From assembly GCA_040507895.1 (NCBI GenBank), contig JBEVNX010000151.1:1-32452 (forward strand): DNA of 32,452 nucleotides, written 5' to 3'. Below the pieces are notes generated by a model. The model did not search any database. It had not been told where the DNA came from and saw only the letters and a program-made list of their open reading frames with translations. The stretch's first letter is position 1; each line of letters opens with the position of its first letter. Made by a program: the position numbers and the translations under genes. Below are positions 1 through 8,765 of this stretch, one piece after another. Origin of the DNA: JBEVNX01 sp040507895. Lineage in GTDB: Bacteria > Desulfobacterota > Binatia > JACPRU01.

Positions 1-1157
1 AGCTTCATCTGCGACAGCACCGGGTCCTGGTGAATGATGTCGAAGAACGCCCCCAGTCGATCGACTTCGTACAGCTCGCGCGCCAGCGTGCTCGCAAGGT
101 CGAACCGGAAGCCGTCGACGTGCATCTCCTGCACCCAGTAACGGAGGCTGTCCATGATGAGCTGGATCGTGCGCGGGTGCAGCATGTTGAGGCTGTTCCC
201 GCAGCCTGTGAAGTCTTCGTAGCGGCGGCGATCGTCGGGGAGCAGCCGGTAGTAGGCGGCATTGTCGATGCCGCGCAGCGAAAGCGTAGGGCCCAGATGG
301 TTGCCCTCGCCCGTGTGGTTGTAGACGACGTCGAGGATGACTTCGATTCCCGCGCGATGAAGGGCTTTCACCATCGACTTGAACTCCGCGACCTGGCGGC
401 CGTCGCCTGCGGTCGCATAGCGCGCGTCCGGCGCGAAGAAGCAGATCGAGTTGTAGCCCCAGTAGTCGGTGAGCCCGCGATCGAAGAGACGCTTTTCGGC
501 GACGAAGTGATGCACGGGCATGAGCTCGACGGCGGTGATGCCCAGGCCGAGCAGATGATCCACGATGGGATCGGAGACCAGTCCGAGATAGGTTCCGCGC
601 AGCCCTTCGGGAACCTCGGGATGGCGGATCGTCATCCCCCTCACGTGACATTCATAGATCACCGTCTGGTTCCAGGGCACGCGCGGCGGACGATCCTCTC
701 CCCAGGAGAACGCCCCGTCGACCACGAGTGACCTAGGGACGTGCCGTGCGTTGTCGCGCGCATGCTTCGCTAGATCTTGGCGCGGGTCGCCGATCGCGTA
801 CCCGAATACCGAATCGTCCCAAGTCAGGCGGCCGCTGATGGCGAGCGCGTAAGGGTCGAGCAACAGCTTGGCGTCGTTGAATCGGTGGCCCGCCCCTGGA
901 TCGTAGGGGCCGCGCACGCGATAGCCGTAGAGCTGACCGGGCCGCACGTCGGGGAGATAGGCATGCCACACCTGGTCGCTCCATCCCCGCATCGTGATGC
1001 GGGCGGTCTCGATCTCGCCGTCCGGACCGTCGAAGAGGCACAAATCCACACCCGTCGCGTTCTCGGAAAAGATCGCGAAGTTGACACCCTCTCCATCCCA
1101 GGTCGCGCCGAGAGGATAAGGCGCCCCCGGCCAGACGCGCATCCTGCGCTCCGCCAT
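1..1157 (-). CDS. glgX: Glycogen debranching enzyme GlgX (isoamylase type), 3' end cut off by window edge
   Basis: Hydrolyses alpha-1,6 branches of (limit-dextrin) glycogen in the cytoplasm. About 385 N-terminal residues are present; the family usually has about 650-720. The start reads MAERRMRVWPGAPYPLGATW and runs into a CBM48-type N-terminal domain (GVNFAIFSENATGVDLCLFD). The GH13 barrel follows, with VIYECHVRGMT, the first conserved GH13 region DVVYNHTGEGN, and the nucleophile region VDGFRFDLAS close to the window edge. The ATG at 1157-1155 is the first in frame in front of the conserved N-terminus; no strong ribosome binding site is visible. It lies 69 bp downstream of the cold-shock-like ORF on the same strand and may be co-transcribed with it and the nitrite/sulfite reductase. 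Family assignment is firm. TreX-type versus GlgX-type specificity cannot be told from this part. Confidence 0.93.
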   Translation of the reverse strand, partial: MAERRMRVWPGAPYPLGATWDGEGVNFAIFSENATGVDLCLFDGPDGEIETARITMRGWSDQVWHAYLPDVRPGQLYGYRVRGPYDPGAGHRFNDAKLLLDPYALAISGRLTWDDSVFGYAIGDPRQDLAKHARDNARHVPRSLVVDGAFSWGEDRPPRVPWNQTVIYECHVRGMTIRHPEVPEGLRGTYLGLVSDPIVDHLLGLGITAVELMPVHHFVAEKRLFDRGLTDYWGYNSICFFAPDARYATAGDGRQVAEFKSMVKALHRAGIEVILDVVYNHTGEGNHLGPTLSLRGIDNAAYYRLLPDDRRRYEDFTGCGNSLNMLHPRTIQLIMDSLRYWVQEMHVDGFRFDLASTLARELYEVDRLGAFFDIIHQDPVLSQMK

Positions 1158-1226
1158 CGTGCCCGAGGTTCTAGCAAGTGAAGCCTGGCGCCGCGACCGC
1201 CGCAACCCGGCCAACCGCGACGGCGC

Positions 1227-1490
1227 TCAGAAGATCTTGATCTTCGTGACTCGAAGACCGCGAGAGGTCCAGCCCACGTCGAAGCCGACCTCCATTCCTT
1301 CGACCAGGTCCTCGATCCGCCGGCCGTCGAGAAATTCGACGAACGGGATGACGAAGCGAACTTCGCGGCCGCTTCCGGTGCGCACGATGCCCATCCCCCT
1401 GCCGTACTGAACGCGCCGGATCGTACCACGGTAGAATGGGTCCGGAAGGGCGAGCGGCGGATCAGGCGCTCCGCGCAGCGATTCGCTCAG
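1227..1490 (-). CDS. Small cold-shock-domain-like protein, possible CTG start
   Basis: From the first ATG (1394-1392) this encodes only 55 residues, MGIVRTGSGREVRFVIPFVE onward to KIKIF. The frame is open further upstream and adds DPFYRGTIRRVQYGRG. With that addition the protein lines up with a five-stranded cold-shock/S1-like OB fold: GTI at strand 1, a G-x-G-I-V turn, EVRFVIPFVEF like the usual DVFVHFS strand, then EGMEVGFDVGW and GLRVTKIKI. Starting at the ATG would remove strand 1. No ATG, GTG or TTG exists upstream in frame. A CTG at 1490-1488 overlaps the stop of the upstream reductase (CTGA), with GGGAG seven bases before it, giving 87 residues. Probable role is single-stranded nucleic acid binding. 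The fold assignment is by pattern only, and the start is inferred. Confidence 0.45.
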   Translation of the reverse strand: MSESLRGAPDPPLALPDPFYRGTIRRVQYGRGMGIVRTGSGREVRFVIPFVEFLDGRRIEDLVEGMEVGFDVGWTSRGLRVTKIKIF

Positions 1491-3136
1491 TGCACGACTC
1501 CCGCGGCCGTCTCGGCGAGACGCTGCATCTGGGGAACACCGACGCGGTCGATGAAGTCGCGAAAGCTTTCGCCCGTCAGCCGCTCCTCGCGGAAAAAGCC
1601 CGTCAGGGCCTCGATCACCTTCGGCACGGTCTCATCCGGGAACTTACCCCGCAGCCGGTGACCGACTGCGCCGCGCGCGTCGCCGACGCGGCCGCCCAGC
1701 AAGATCGAGCAGTGCGGCCGCTCTCGTCCTTCTGCGTCCTTCACCATCATCCCCGTGAGACCGATATCGCCGATGTGATGCTGACCGCAAGAGTTCGGGC
1801 AGCCACTGATCTTGATACGGAACTTCCCGAGCTTTTCCACGGCTTCACGCGCCGACGAAAAATGCCGGCGGATGCGCTGCGCCACGCCCATCGAACGCGT
1901 CACCGCCAGGCTGCAATAGTCCGCGCCGGGGCACGAGGTCACGTCGGTGAGATGGAGCGCATTCCCTTCGTCGAGGTGCAGAGCCTCGAGCTCCCCGTAC
2001 AGTACCGGAACGTCGCCGTCGGCGATGAAGGGGAATACCAAGTTCTGATCGTTGGTCGCTCGCAGCGTAGCATTGCCGTAACGGCGAGCGAGCTCCGCTA
2101 GGCGCCGGAGCTGCTCCGCGGTGACGTCGCCGATCGGCAGTGCCGCGGTCACGCGGCGGTAGCCTGATTGGCGCTGCGGCTCGGTGTTGGTGCGCAGCCA
2201 CTGGAGATACTTCTCGTCGCGGCGGGCCTCGGCACGTCCCCCGGGAGGGCGGCTCGGGGCCGCCAGCGCGTAGCCCTCGATCGCGGCGCGTTGCTCGGCG
2301 CGTAGCTCCCTGCCCTGCTCGCGCTGGATCTTCTCGAACTCCGCTTCGACCAGCGCGCCGAATCGCTCGAGACCCATGCGCTGAACGAGGAATTTGAGTC
2401 GCGCCTTGTGGCGGTTCTTGCGCTCGCCGTAGCGGTGCTGAATGCGCACGACGGCCTCGGCGTAGGCGAGCGTGTCCTCCGCAGCGAGAAAATCGCGCAG
2501 CGGCAGAGCGAGGTGAGGCGCGGCTCCGAGCCCGCCTCCGGCCAGCACCCGAAAGCCTCGGGCTCCCTTCCCGACCCGCGCGTAGAACGCGAGGTCGTTG
2601 AGGACCCCTTGAGCTTCGTCGTCGGCGCAGCCCGAGAACGCAGGCTTGAATTTTCTCGGCAGCGTGATGTTCAAGGGATGGAAGAGAAAGTAGTCGTTGA
2701 GAGCGAGGGCATAAGGCAGCACGTCGAACGGCTCGTGCACGCAGGTGCCGGCGCAAGGTGAGACCGTGACGTTGCGGATCGAATCGGAGCAGGCGCCGCG
2801 ATTCGAGATGCCCACGTCCTGAAGGCGATGGTAGATCTCACGAACCGCCTCGAGGGGTACCCAGTGAAGCTGAATGTCCTGTCGCGTGGTGACGTGCAGC
2901 AGGCCTCGCCCCCAGCGCTCGCCGACTCTCGCGATGACGTCGAGCTGTTCCGCCGTCAGCAAGCCACCCGTGACCTTGATTCGCTGCATGTGGCTCGTGT
3001 GGTCGAGCTGGTAGTAGAGCCCGTGCGAAAGGCGGATCGGCCGAAACTCCTCCGGGCTGATCCTGCCACTCCGAAAGGCGTCGATTCGATCGGCGTGCTC
3101 ATCGATCGCGCCATGCAAGAACTCGCTAGACAGCAT
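1487..3136 (-). CDS. Nitrite/sulfite reductase, siroheme and 4Fe-4S (CysI/NirA family)
   Basis: Assimilatory six-electron reductase of nitrite to ammonia or sulfite to sulfide, cytoplasmic. At 549 residues it matches single-chain ferredoxin-dependent members. It has two repeats, each with a ferredoxin-like half (HVTTRQDIQLHW near residue 80 and NATLRATNDQNLVF near 360) and a siroheme-binding half. Cluster ligands are C402 and C408 (SCPGADYC, C-x5-C) and C446 and C450 (GCPNSC, C-x3-C), the siroheme-linked 4Fe-4S signature. The first half keeps SDSIRNVTVSPCAGTC as in the family. Nitrite and sulfite preference cannot be separated by eye. No flavoprotein subunit or siroheme synthase gene is adjacent. 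It reads divergently from hppA, with a 197-bp gap containing an AT-rich patch. Its stop overlaps the possible CTG start of the next ORF. Confidence 0.92.
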   Translation of the reverse strand: MLSSEFLHGAIDEHADRIDAFRSGRISPEEFRPIRLSHGLYYQLDHTSHMQRIKVTGGLLTAEQLDVIARVGERWGRGLLHVTTRQDIQLHWVPLEAVREIYHRLQDVGISNRGACSDSIRNVTVSPCAGTCVHEPFDVLPYALALNDYFLFHPLNITLPRKFKPAFSGCADDEAQGVLNDLAFYARVGKGARGFRVLAGGGLGAAPHLALPLRDFLAAEDTLAYAEAVVRIQHRYGERKNRHKARLKFLVQRMGLERFGALVEAEFEKIQREQGRELRAEQRAAIEGYALAAPSRPPGGRAEARRDEKYLQWLRTNTEPQRQSGYRRVTAALPIGDVTAEQLRRLAELARRYGNATLRATNDQNLVFPFIADGDVPVLYGELEALHLDEGNALHLTDVTSCPGADYCSLAVTRSMGVAQRIRRHFSSAREAVEKLGKFRIKISGCPNSCGQHHIGDIGLTGMMVKDAEGRERPHCSILLGGRVGDARGAVGHRLRGKFPDETVPKVIEALTGFFREERLTGESFRDFIDRVGVPQMQRLAETAAGVVH

Positions 3137-3159
3137 CGTAGGGTCCCTTCAGATAGATC

Positions 3160-3186
3160 ACTGACTAAGTTATGATTGTTATCTAA
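3160..3186 (-). promoter_or_regulatory. AT-rich patch upstream of nitrite/sulfite reductase, candidate promoter or operator
   Basis: In a GC-rich setting this stretch is conspicuously AT-rich. On the minus strand it contains CTTAGATAAC and CTTAGTCAG, an imperfect direct repeat about 16 bases apart, roughly 25-50 bases before the reductase ATG. This is the usual place for a -10 region and a regulator site (CysB- or Rrf2-type sites in this gene family are often A+T rich). A TTGACT lies further upstream at the wrong spacing. No regulator gene is nearby. This is suggestive only. Confidence 0.3.
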
Positions 3187-3333
3187 GCGGAGGGTGCCCG
3201 AGAGCGCAAACAGAGTCAAGCCTGCGAAACGAGCCGCCACTGGCGGTGAATCCCTTTCTAGTGTAAGAGGCGCCGCTTCAGGTCACCTCGACGGGCGCCC
3301 TTCCAGGCACGCCCGACCACCTCTGGAGCGTCC

Positions 3334-5826
3334 ATGCGAAGACACCTCGAGACCGTTTCGTCCCTCGCCTCGCCCTTCTTGCGAGCCGTCCTCTGCTCAT
3401 TCGTGCTTCTCTTCGCCCTGTCGGGAAATGCGGCCGTGGCCAGCGAAGCCGAGCTCGTAATTCCCGACCTCGGGGCGGTCAACTTCCTCGGCGTTTCCGG
3501 CCGCGCGCTGCTCTTCAGCGGCATCGCCGTCTGCCTCCTCGGCTTGGTCTTCGGGTTGGTGATCTACCGACAGCTCCAGGCGATGCCCGTTCACCAGTCG
3601 ATGCGCGAAATCTCGGAGCTGATTTACGAGACTTGCAAGACCTACCTGCTCACGCAGGGAAAGTTCATCCTCATCCTCTGGAGCTTCATCGCGGTGATCA
3701 TGGTCGCCTATTTCGGGTGGCTACGACACTTCAGCGTCGATCGCGTGCTGCTGATCATCTTCTTCTCCCTGGTGGGCATCGCCGGATCCTACGGCGTGGC
3801 GTGGTTCGGCATTCGCGTCAACACGTTCGCCAATTCCCGCACCGCCTTCGCCTCGCTCGCCGGCAAGCCCTTTCCCACCTACGTGATCCCGCTCAAGGCC
3901 GGCATGTCGATCGGCATGCTGCTGATCTCCACCGAGCTGGTGATCATGCTGGCGATCCTGCTGCTGGTGCCGGGAGAGTACGCTGGTCCGTGCTTCATCG
4001 GCTTCGCGATCGGAGAATCACTCGGCGCGGCGGCGTTGCGCATCGCCGGGGGCATCTTCACGAAGATCGCCGACATCGGCTCGGACCTGATGAAGATCGT
4101 CTTCAACATCAAGGAAGACGACGCGCGGAACCCCGGCGTGATCGCCGACTGCACCGGCGACAACGCCGGCGATTCGGTTGGCCCGACGGCCGACGGCTTC
4201 GAGACGTACGGCGTCACGGGAGTGGCGCTCATCACGTTCATTCTCCTCGCGGTGAAGGATCCCACGGTGCAGGTCCAGCTGCTGGTCTGGATCTTCGTCA
4301 TGCGCATCTTGATGATCGTGACCTCGGCGGGCTCGTACTTTTTGAACGAGACGTTAGCCGCATCACGCTACGCGAACGCCGAGACCATGAACTTCGAGGC
4401 GCCGCTCACCGTGCTGGTGTGGCTCACGTCGATCGTTTCGGTAGCAGTGACCTACGTCATCTCTGGACTCCTCATCCCGGACCTCGGCGGCGACGGCACG
4501 CTCTGGTGGAAGCTCTCGACGATCATCACCTGCGGAACGCTCGCCGGCGCGATCATTCCCGAGCTCGTCAAGGTGTTCACCTCGATGGACTCGGCCCACG
4601 TCCGCGAAGTCGTCACCGCTTCGCGCGCAGGGGGTGCGTCGATGAACATCCTCGCCGGCTTCGTCGCCGGTAATTTCTCGGCGTACTGGATGGGACTGGC
4701 GATCGCGCTCCTCATGGGTGTCGCCTACCTCATCAGCACGCTCGGGCTCGGACAGTTGATGATCGCGCCCGCCATCTTCGCCTTTGGCCTCGTCGCGTTC
4801 GGCTTCCTCGGCATGGGGCCGGTGACGATCGCCGTCGACTCTTACGGTCCCGTCACCGACAACGCACAGTCGGTCTTCGAGCTGTCGACCATCGAGACGC
4901 AGGCCGGGATTCACGAAGAGATCGAGCGACAGTTCGGCTTCCGTCCGGATTTCGAGGTGGCCAAGCACCACCTCGAAGCGAACGACGGCGCGGGAAACAC
5001 CTTCAAAGCCACGGCCAAGCCCGTGCTGATCGGCACCGCGGTGGTGGGCGCCACGACGATGATCTTCTCGATCATCGTGCTCCTCACCAATGGCCTGACG
5101 GTCGACGTCGAGAAGCTGTCCATCCTCCACCCTCAGTTCCTGCTCGGCCTCGTCATGGGTGGTGCGGTGATCTACTGGTTCACCGGCGCAGCCACCCAGG
5201 CGGTGGCGAGCGGCGCCTACCGAGCCGTCGAGTTCATCAAGCAGAACATCCGGCTCGACGCCGGCGCCGCAAAGGCGTCGGTGGAAGACTCCAAACGCGT
5301 CGTCGAGATCTGCACCCAGTACGCGCAAAAGGGCATGTTCAACATCTTCCTCACGGTGTTCTTCTCGACGTTGGCGTTCGCGTGCCTCGAGCCGTACTTC
5401 TTCATCGGCTACTTGATCTCGATCGCCCTTTTCGGCCTCTATCAGGCGATCTTCATGGCCAACGCCGGCGGCGCGTGGGACAACGCCAAGAAGATCGTCG
5501 AGGTCGAGCTCAAGCAGAAGGGCACCGCGCTGCACGCCGCCTGCGTCGTCGGCGACACCGTAGGCGACCCGTTCAAGGACACGTCGTCGGTGGCGATGAA
5601 CCCCGTGATCAAGTTCACCACCCTCTTCGGCCTTCTCGCCGTGGAGCTCGCCGTCGAGATGACGCGTAACGGCCAGCAAACGCTGACCCGCATGCTGGCC
5701 GCAGCGTTCTTCGCCGCATCCCTAGTGTTCGTTTGGAGGTCGTTCTACGCGATGCGGATCGGCGAAAGTCTCGATCGTGCAGGCTCGGCAATGCCCACCG
5801 CGCGGCGCTCGGCCGCGGCGTCGTAG
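3334..5826 (+). CDS. hppA: Membrane-bound proton-translocating pyrophosphatase
   Basis: Couples hydrolysis of pyrophosphate to proton (possibly sodium) pumping across the membrane. It has 830 residues, longer than most bacterial homologues (about 660-780). The catalytic segment near residues 261-290 reads DDARNPGVIADCTGDNAGDS and continues to GFETYGV. The last catalytic segment near 705-755 contains ANAGGAWDNAKK and GDTVGDPFKDTS. The cation-specificity segment is GNTFKATAKP; its Lys558 aligns with the Lys of K+-independent enzymes, so K+ should not be required. The N-terminus begins like a signal peptide (MRRHLETVSS to about AVASEA) before the first core helices. ATG at 3334 has GGAG five bases upstream. 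Around 16 membrane segments are expected. The gene is divergent from nirA-like and ends 4 bp before convergent nuoG. Whether it pumps Na+ as well cannot be read with confidence. Confidence 0.95.
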   Translation: MRRHLETVSSLASPFLRAVLCSFVLLFALSGNAAVASEAELVIPDLGAVNFLGVSGRALLFSGIAVCLLGLVFGLVIYRQLQAMPVHQSMREISELIYETCKTYLLTQGKFILILWSFIAVIMVAYFGWLRHFSVDRVLLIIFFSLVGIAGSYGVAWFGIRVNTFANSRTAFASLAGKPFPTYVIPLKAGMSIGMLLISTELVIMLAILLLVPGEYAGPCFIGFAIGESLGAAALRIAGGIFTKIADIGSDLMKIVFNIKEDDARNPGVIADCTGDNAGDSVGPTADGFETYGVTGVALITFILLAVKDPTVQVQLLVWIFVMRILMIVTSAGSYFLNETLAASRYANAETMNFEAPLTVLVWLTSIVSVAVTYVISGLLIPDLGGDGTLWWKLSTIITCGTLAGAIIPELVKVFTSMDSAHVREVVTASRAGGASMNILAGFVAGNFSAYWMGLAIALLMGVAYLISTLGLGQLMIAPAIFAFGLVAFGFLGMGPVTIAVDSYGPVTDNAQSVFELSTIETQAGIHEEIERQFGFRPDFEVAKHHLEANDGAGNTFKATAKPVLIGTAVVGATTMIFSIIVLLTNGLTVDVEKLSILHPQFLLGLVMGGAVIYWFTGAATQAVASGAYRAVEFIKQNIRLDAGAAKASVEDSKRVVEICTQYAQKGMFNIFLTVFFSTLAFACLEPYFFIGYLISIALFGLYQAIFMANAGGAWDNAKKIVEVELKQKGTALHAACVVGDTVGDPFKDTSSVAMNPVIKFTTLFGLLAVELAVEMTRNGQQTLTRMLAAAFFAASLVFVWRSFYAMRIGESLDRAGSAMPTARRSAAAS

Positions 5827-5830
5827 TCGC

Positions 5831-7426
5831 TCAAGTCCCGGTGTTCGCGTGGCTCGCCGGGGCGCCGAGAACGCCGAGCCTCGCATAGTCGAGGCCGGAG
5901 AAAGCCTCGATCTCCGAGGATAAGGCGTCGAACACCGTCTCGGCGCTGGGCCAAGGACGGGAATCGCCGAGCGCTCTGCCGAGGTCCGCGAGGAGCCGCC
6001 AGCCTTCCAAAGCGTCACCGGGCGGTGAGAACGCGCGCTGGATCCTCTGCACCCGCCCGGCGTGGTTGGTGAAGGTGCCGTCGGTCTCGGCGAAGGAGGC
6101 GGCCGGCAGCACGGCGTCCGCGTAGAGCGAAGTCTCGGTACGCCTCGTGTCGATCAGGACCAAGAGCTCGAGCGCTTCCAGAGCCTCCTCGACTCTTTCG
6201 CGCCCGAGATTCCCGACGAGGTCGGCGCCGAACAGGACGAGCCCTTTCAGCTCCCTGGCTCGCATCTCCTCGAGCATGCGTTCGACCGCCTCGGAGGACG
6301 TCGGGATGCCCAGCGACTCGAGGCCGCGGCGGTTGGGATTCTTGTCGGCCTTGATCAGCAGATCGTCGCCGCGCGCGTCTGGCGGCGACCAGGCGTGGCC
6401 CGCCAGTCGGGTGCTCGGGCCGCCGAGAAGAGAGCGGACCAGAAACGCCTCCTCGTTGGTCGCGAACGCCGACACGATGGCGCCGACCGCGCCCTCGCCC
6501 GCTTCGCGGCGGATGACCCCGAGCCGCGCGGCCACCGCGTCCAACGCTTCGGGCCACGGCACCGCCCGAAGATCGTCGTCCTGACGAAGCAGCGGAGACA
6601 GCAGCCGGCCCTCGCCCTGAACGCGACGGTAGCCGACGCGGCCTTCGTCGCACATCCAATAGTCGTTGACCTCGGGGTTGTAGCGCGGACGAAACCGGTA
6701 GATCTGGCCCTCGCGGTGATGAATCTCGATGTTGCATCCGTTGGCGCAGAACGGGCACACCGATTCGGTCTTCTTCAAGTACCAGACGCGCGACTGGAAG
6801 CGGAAATCCCGGTTGGTGAGCGCCCCGACGGGGCAGATGTCCACCACGTTTCCCGCGTACGGATTGTCGAGTCGCTTGCCGGGCGCTAGATCGATGTAAC
6901 AACGGTCGCCGCGCTCGAAGACTCCGAGCTCGCTGGTCTTCGGTACTTCGTCGAGGAAGCGCGTGCAGCGCAGACAAAGAATGCAACGTTCCTGGTCGAG
7001 CACGACCTGCGGGCCGAGCTCGACGACCTTCCGCTTGCGCACCTTTTCTTCGACGGCGAAGCGCGAGGCTTTTTGGTCGAAGTCCATGTAGTAGTCCTGG
7101 AGCTTGCACTCACCGGCCTGATCACAGATCGGGCAGTCGATCGGATGATTGACCAGCAAGAACTCGAGCACCGACTCCTGCGCTTTCTTCACCCTCTCAT
7201 TCCGCGTGTGCACGACCATGCCGTCCGTAACACGCGTGTTGCAGGCGATCTGCAGCTTGGGAACTTTCTCGATGTCGACCAAACACATTCGGCAGTTGCC
7301 CGCGATCGTCAGGCCTGGATGCCAACAATAGTGGGGCACCTCGATCCCGAGGCGCTCCGCGGCACGGATGACCGTGAGGCCTTCTTCGAACTCTGCTTCC
7401 TGGCCGTCGATCGTGACCTTCGGCAT
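5831..7426 (-). CDS. nuoG: NADH-quinone oxidoreductase subunit G (NuoG), short form
   Basis: Peripheral-arm subunit of respiratory complex I carrying an iron-sulfur relay from NuoF. 531 residues from the ATG at 7426 (MPKVTIDGQEAEFEEG). All ligands are visible: 2Fe-2S C34, C45, C48, C62; His-ligated 4Fe-4S H94, C98, C101, C107; 4Fe-4S C148, C151, C154, C198; and the off-path N7-type cluster C224, C227, C231, C259. A shortened molybdopterin-oxidoreductase-like domain follows, ending after DGTFTNHAGRVQRIQRAF. Typical NuoG has about 680-910 residues, so the C-terminal domain is reduced. The open frame extends 45 residues further upstream, but that segment overlaps nuoF and is not NuoG-like. Four bases separate it from the nuoF stop. 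It is convergent with hppA. Confidence 0.93.
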   Translation of the reverse strand: MPKVTIDGQEAEFEEGLTVIRAAERLGIEVPHYCWHPGLTIAGNCRMCLVDIEKVPKLQIACNTRVTDGMVVHTRNERVKKAQESVLEFLLVNHPIDCPICDQAGECKLQDYYMDFDQKASRFAVEEKVRKRKVVELGPQVVLDQERCILCLRCTRFLDEVPKTSELGVFERGDRCYIDLAPGKRLDNPYAGNVVDICPVGALTNRDFRFQSRVWYLKKTESVCPFCANGCNIEIHHREGQIYRFRPRYNPEVNDYWMCDEGRVGYRRVQGEGRLLSPLLRQDDDLRAVPWPEALDAVAARLGVIRREAGEGAVGAIVSAFATNEEAFLVRSLLGGPSTRLAGHAWSPPDARGDDLLIKADKNPNRRGLESLGIPTSSEAVERMLEEMRARELKGLVLFGADLVGNLGRERVEEALEALELLVLIDTRRTETSLYADAVLPAASFAETDGTFTNHAGRVQRIQRAFSPPGDALEGWRLLADLGRALGDSRPWPSAETVFDALSSEIEAFSGLDYARLGVLGAPASHANTGT

Positions 7427-7430
7427 GGCC

Positions 7431-8735
7431 TCAGTGCGCCCCCGCTGCAGCTCGCAGCGGCGCGCCCTCCGGTAACAGCGGGCAGCGGCCCCGCTTCGCG
7501 TGCTCGACGAATTCGGCGCGGAACTTAGTGACGAACGACTTCGTCGGCATCGCCGCGGCATCGGCGAGAACGCACACGGTGTTGCCCATCATGTTGTCCG
7601 AAATGTCGAGGAGGAGTTGCAGGTCCTCTTCTCGGCCGCTCCCTTCCTCGAGACGCCGCAACACCTTGTGGAGCCAACCGGTGCCCTCGCGGCACGGCGT
7701 GCACTGCCCGCAGGATTCGTGATGATAGAAGCGGGCGATGACCTCAAGGGTGCGCACCATGCACGTCGTCTCATCCATCACGATGATGCCCGCCGATCCA
7801 AGCAGCGACCCGGCTTTGGCGACCGAGTCGAAGTCCATCGCCACGTCGATCTCGGCGGCGGTGAAGACCGGCACCGATGACCCTCCGGGTATCACCGCCT
7901 TCAAATTCCGCCCGCCGAGGATCCCGCCGCAGTGGTCGTAGAGGATCGAGCGAAGCGAGGTACCCATCGGCAGCTCGTAGACGCCCGGCCGCTCGACGTG
8001 TCCGCTCACGCAGTAGAGCTTGGGACCGGGACCCTTCTCCGGACCGATCGATTTGAACCACTCCGCGCCGCGCGCGACGATGTGCGGCACGCAAGCGAGC
8101 GTCTCGACGTTGTTGACGATCGTCGGCGACCCGAACACGCCATAGGTGGCGGGAAACGGCGGCTTGACGCGCGGATAGGCGCGCTTGCCTTCGAGCGACT
8201 CGATGAGCCCCGTCTCTTCGCCGCAGATGTAGGCCCCGGCGCCGCGATGCACGACGACGTCGAGGTCGAAACCGCTGGCGAGGATGTTCTTGCCGAGATA
8301 GCCGTTCGCCACGGCCTCCTCGACGGCCCGTTCGAGCACCTTGGCGCCGAAGGTAAACTCGCCGCGGATGTAGATGAACGCCTTGTGGCAGCGGATCGCG
8401 TACGCGGTGATGATGATGCCTTCGAGCAGCTGATGCGGGTCGAACTCGATGATCTCGCGATCCTTGAACGTACCGGGCTCGCTCTCGTCGGCGTTCACGC
8501 AGAGATAGACGGGCTTCTCGGTCTGCTTCGGCAAGAAGCTCCACTTGAGGCCCGTCGGAAAGCCGGCGCCACCGCGGCCGCGCAGCCCCGAGGCCTTCAC
8601 CAGCTCCACGAGCTGCTCCGGCTGTGTTTCGACGAGAGCCTTGCGCGTGGCGTGGTATCCGCCGTGACTCTCGTAGACCTCGATCTTGTGGTAGTCCGGG
8701 GTTCCCCGGTGCTTCAGCAGGACGAGCTCGCTCAT
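7431..8735 (-). CDS. nuoF: NADH-quinone oxidoreductase subunit F (NuoF), NADH and FMN binding
   Basis: Entry point for NADH electrons in complex I. 434 residues, normal length. The FMN/NADH site is seen as GRGGAGFPTGLKW (53-65) and NADESEPGTFKDR (81-93), then HRGAGAYICGEETGLIESLEG (from 163). The N3 4Fe-4S ligands are C342, C345, C348 (ESCGQCTPCREGT) and C388. The ATG at 8735 gives MSELVLLKHR. It lies 30 bp downstream of nuoB and 4 bp upstream of nuoG, so the three are very likely one transcript. NuoE, the usual 2Fe-2S partner encoded just before nuoF, is not present here. Confidence 0.96.
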   Translation of the reverse strand: MSELVLLKHRGTPDYHKIEVYESHGGYHATRKALVETQPEQLVELVKASGLRGRGGAGFPTGLKWSFLPKQTEKPVYLCVNADESEPGTFKDREIIEFDPHQLLEGIIITAYAIRCHKAFIYIRGEFTFGAKVLERAVEEAVANGYLGKNILASGFDLDVVVHRGAGAYICGEETGLIESLEGKRAYPRVKPPFPATYGVFGSPTIVNNVETLACVPHIVARGAEWFKSIGPEKGPGPKLYCVSGHVERPGVYELPMGTSLRSILYDHCGGILGGRNLKAVIPGGSSVPVFTAAEIDVAMDFDSVAKAGSLLGSAGIIVMDETTCMVRTLEVIARFYHHESCGQCTPCREGTGWLHKVLRRLEEGSGREEDLQLLLDISDNMMGNTVCVLADAAAMPTKSFVTKFRAEFVEHAKRGRCPLLPEGAPLRAAAGAH

Positions 8736-8765
8736 GAACGCCGGATCTCGGAGGGAGCGGCGGGC

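Noticed and set aside
30..731. 233-codon plus-strand ORF
   Set aside because: Antisense to the clear glgX reading frame; no family motif.
4363..5679. 438-codon minus-strand ORF inside hppA
   Set aside because: Shadow of a GC-rich coding frame; rich in Glu, Asp and Arg without any domain.
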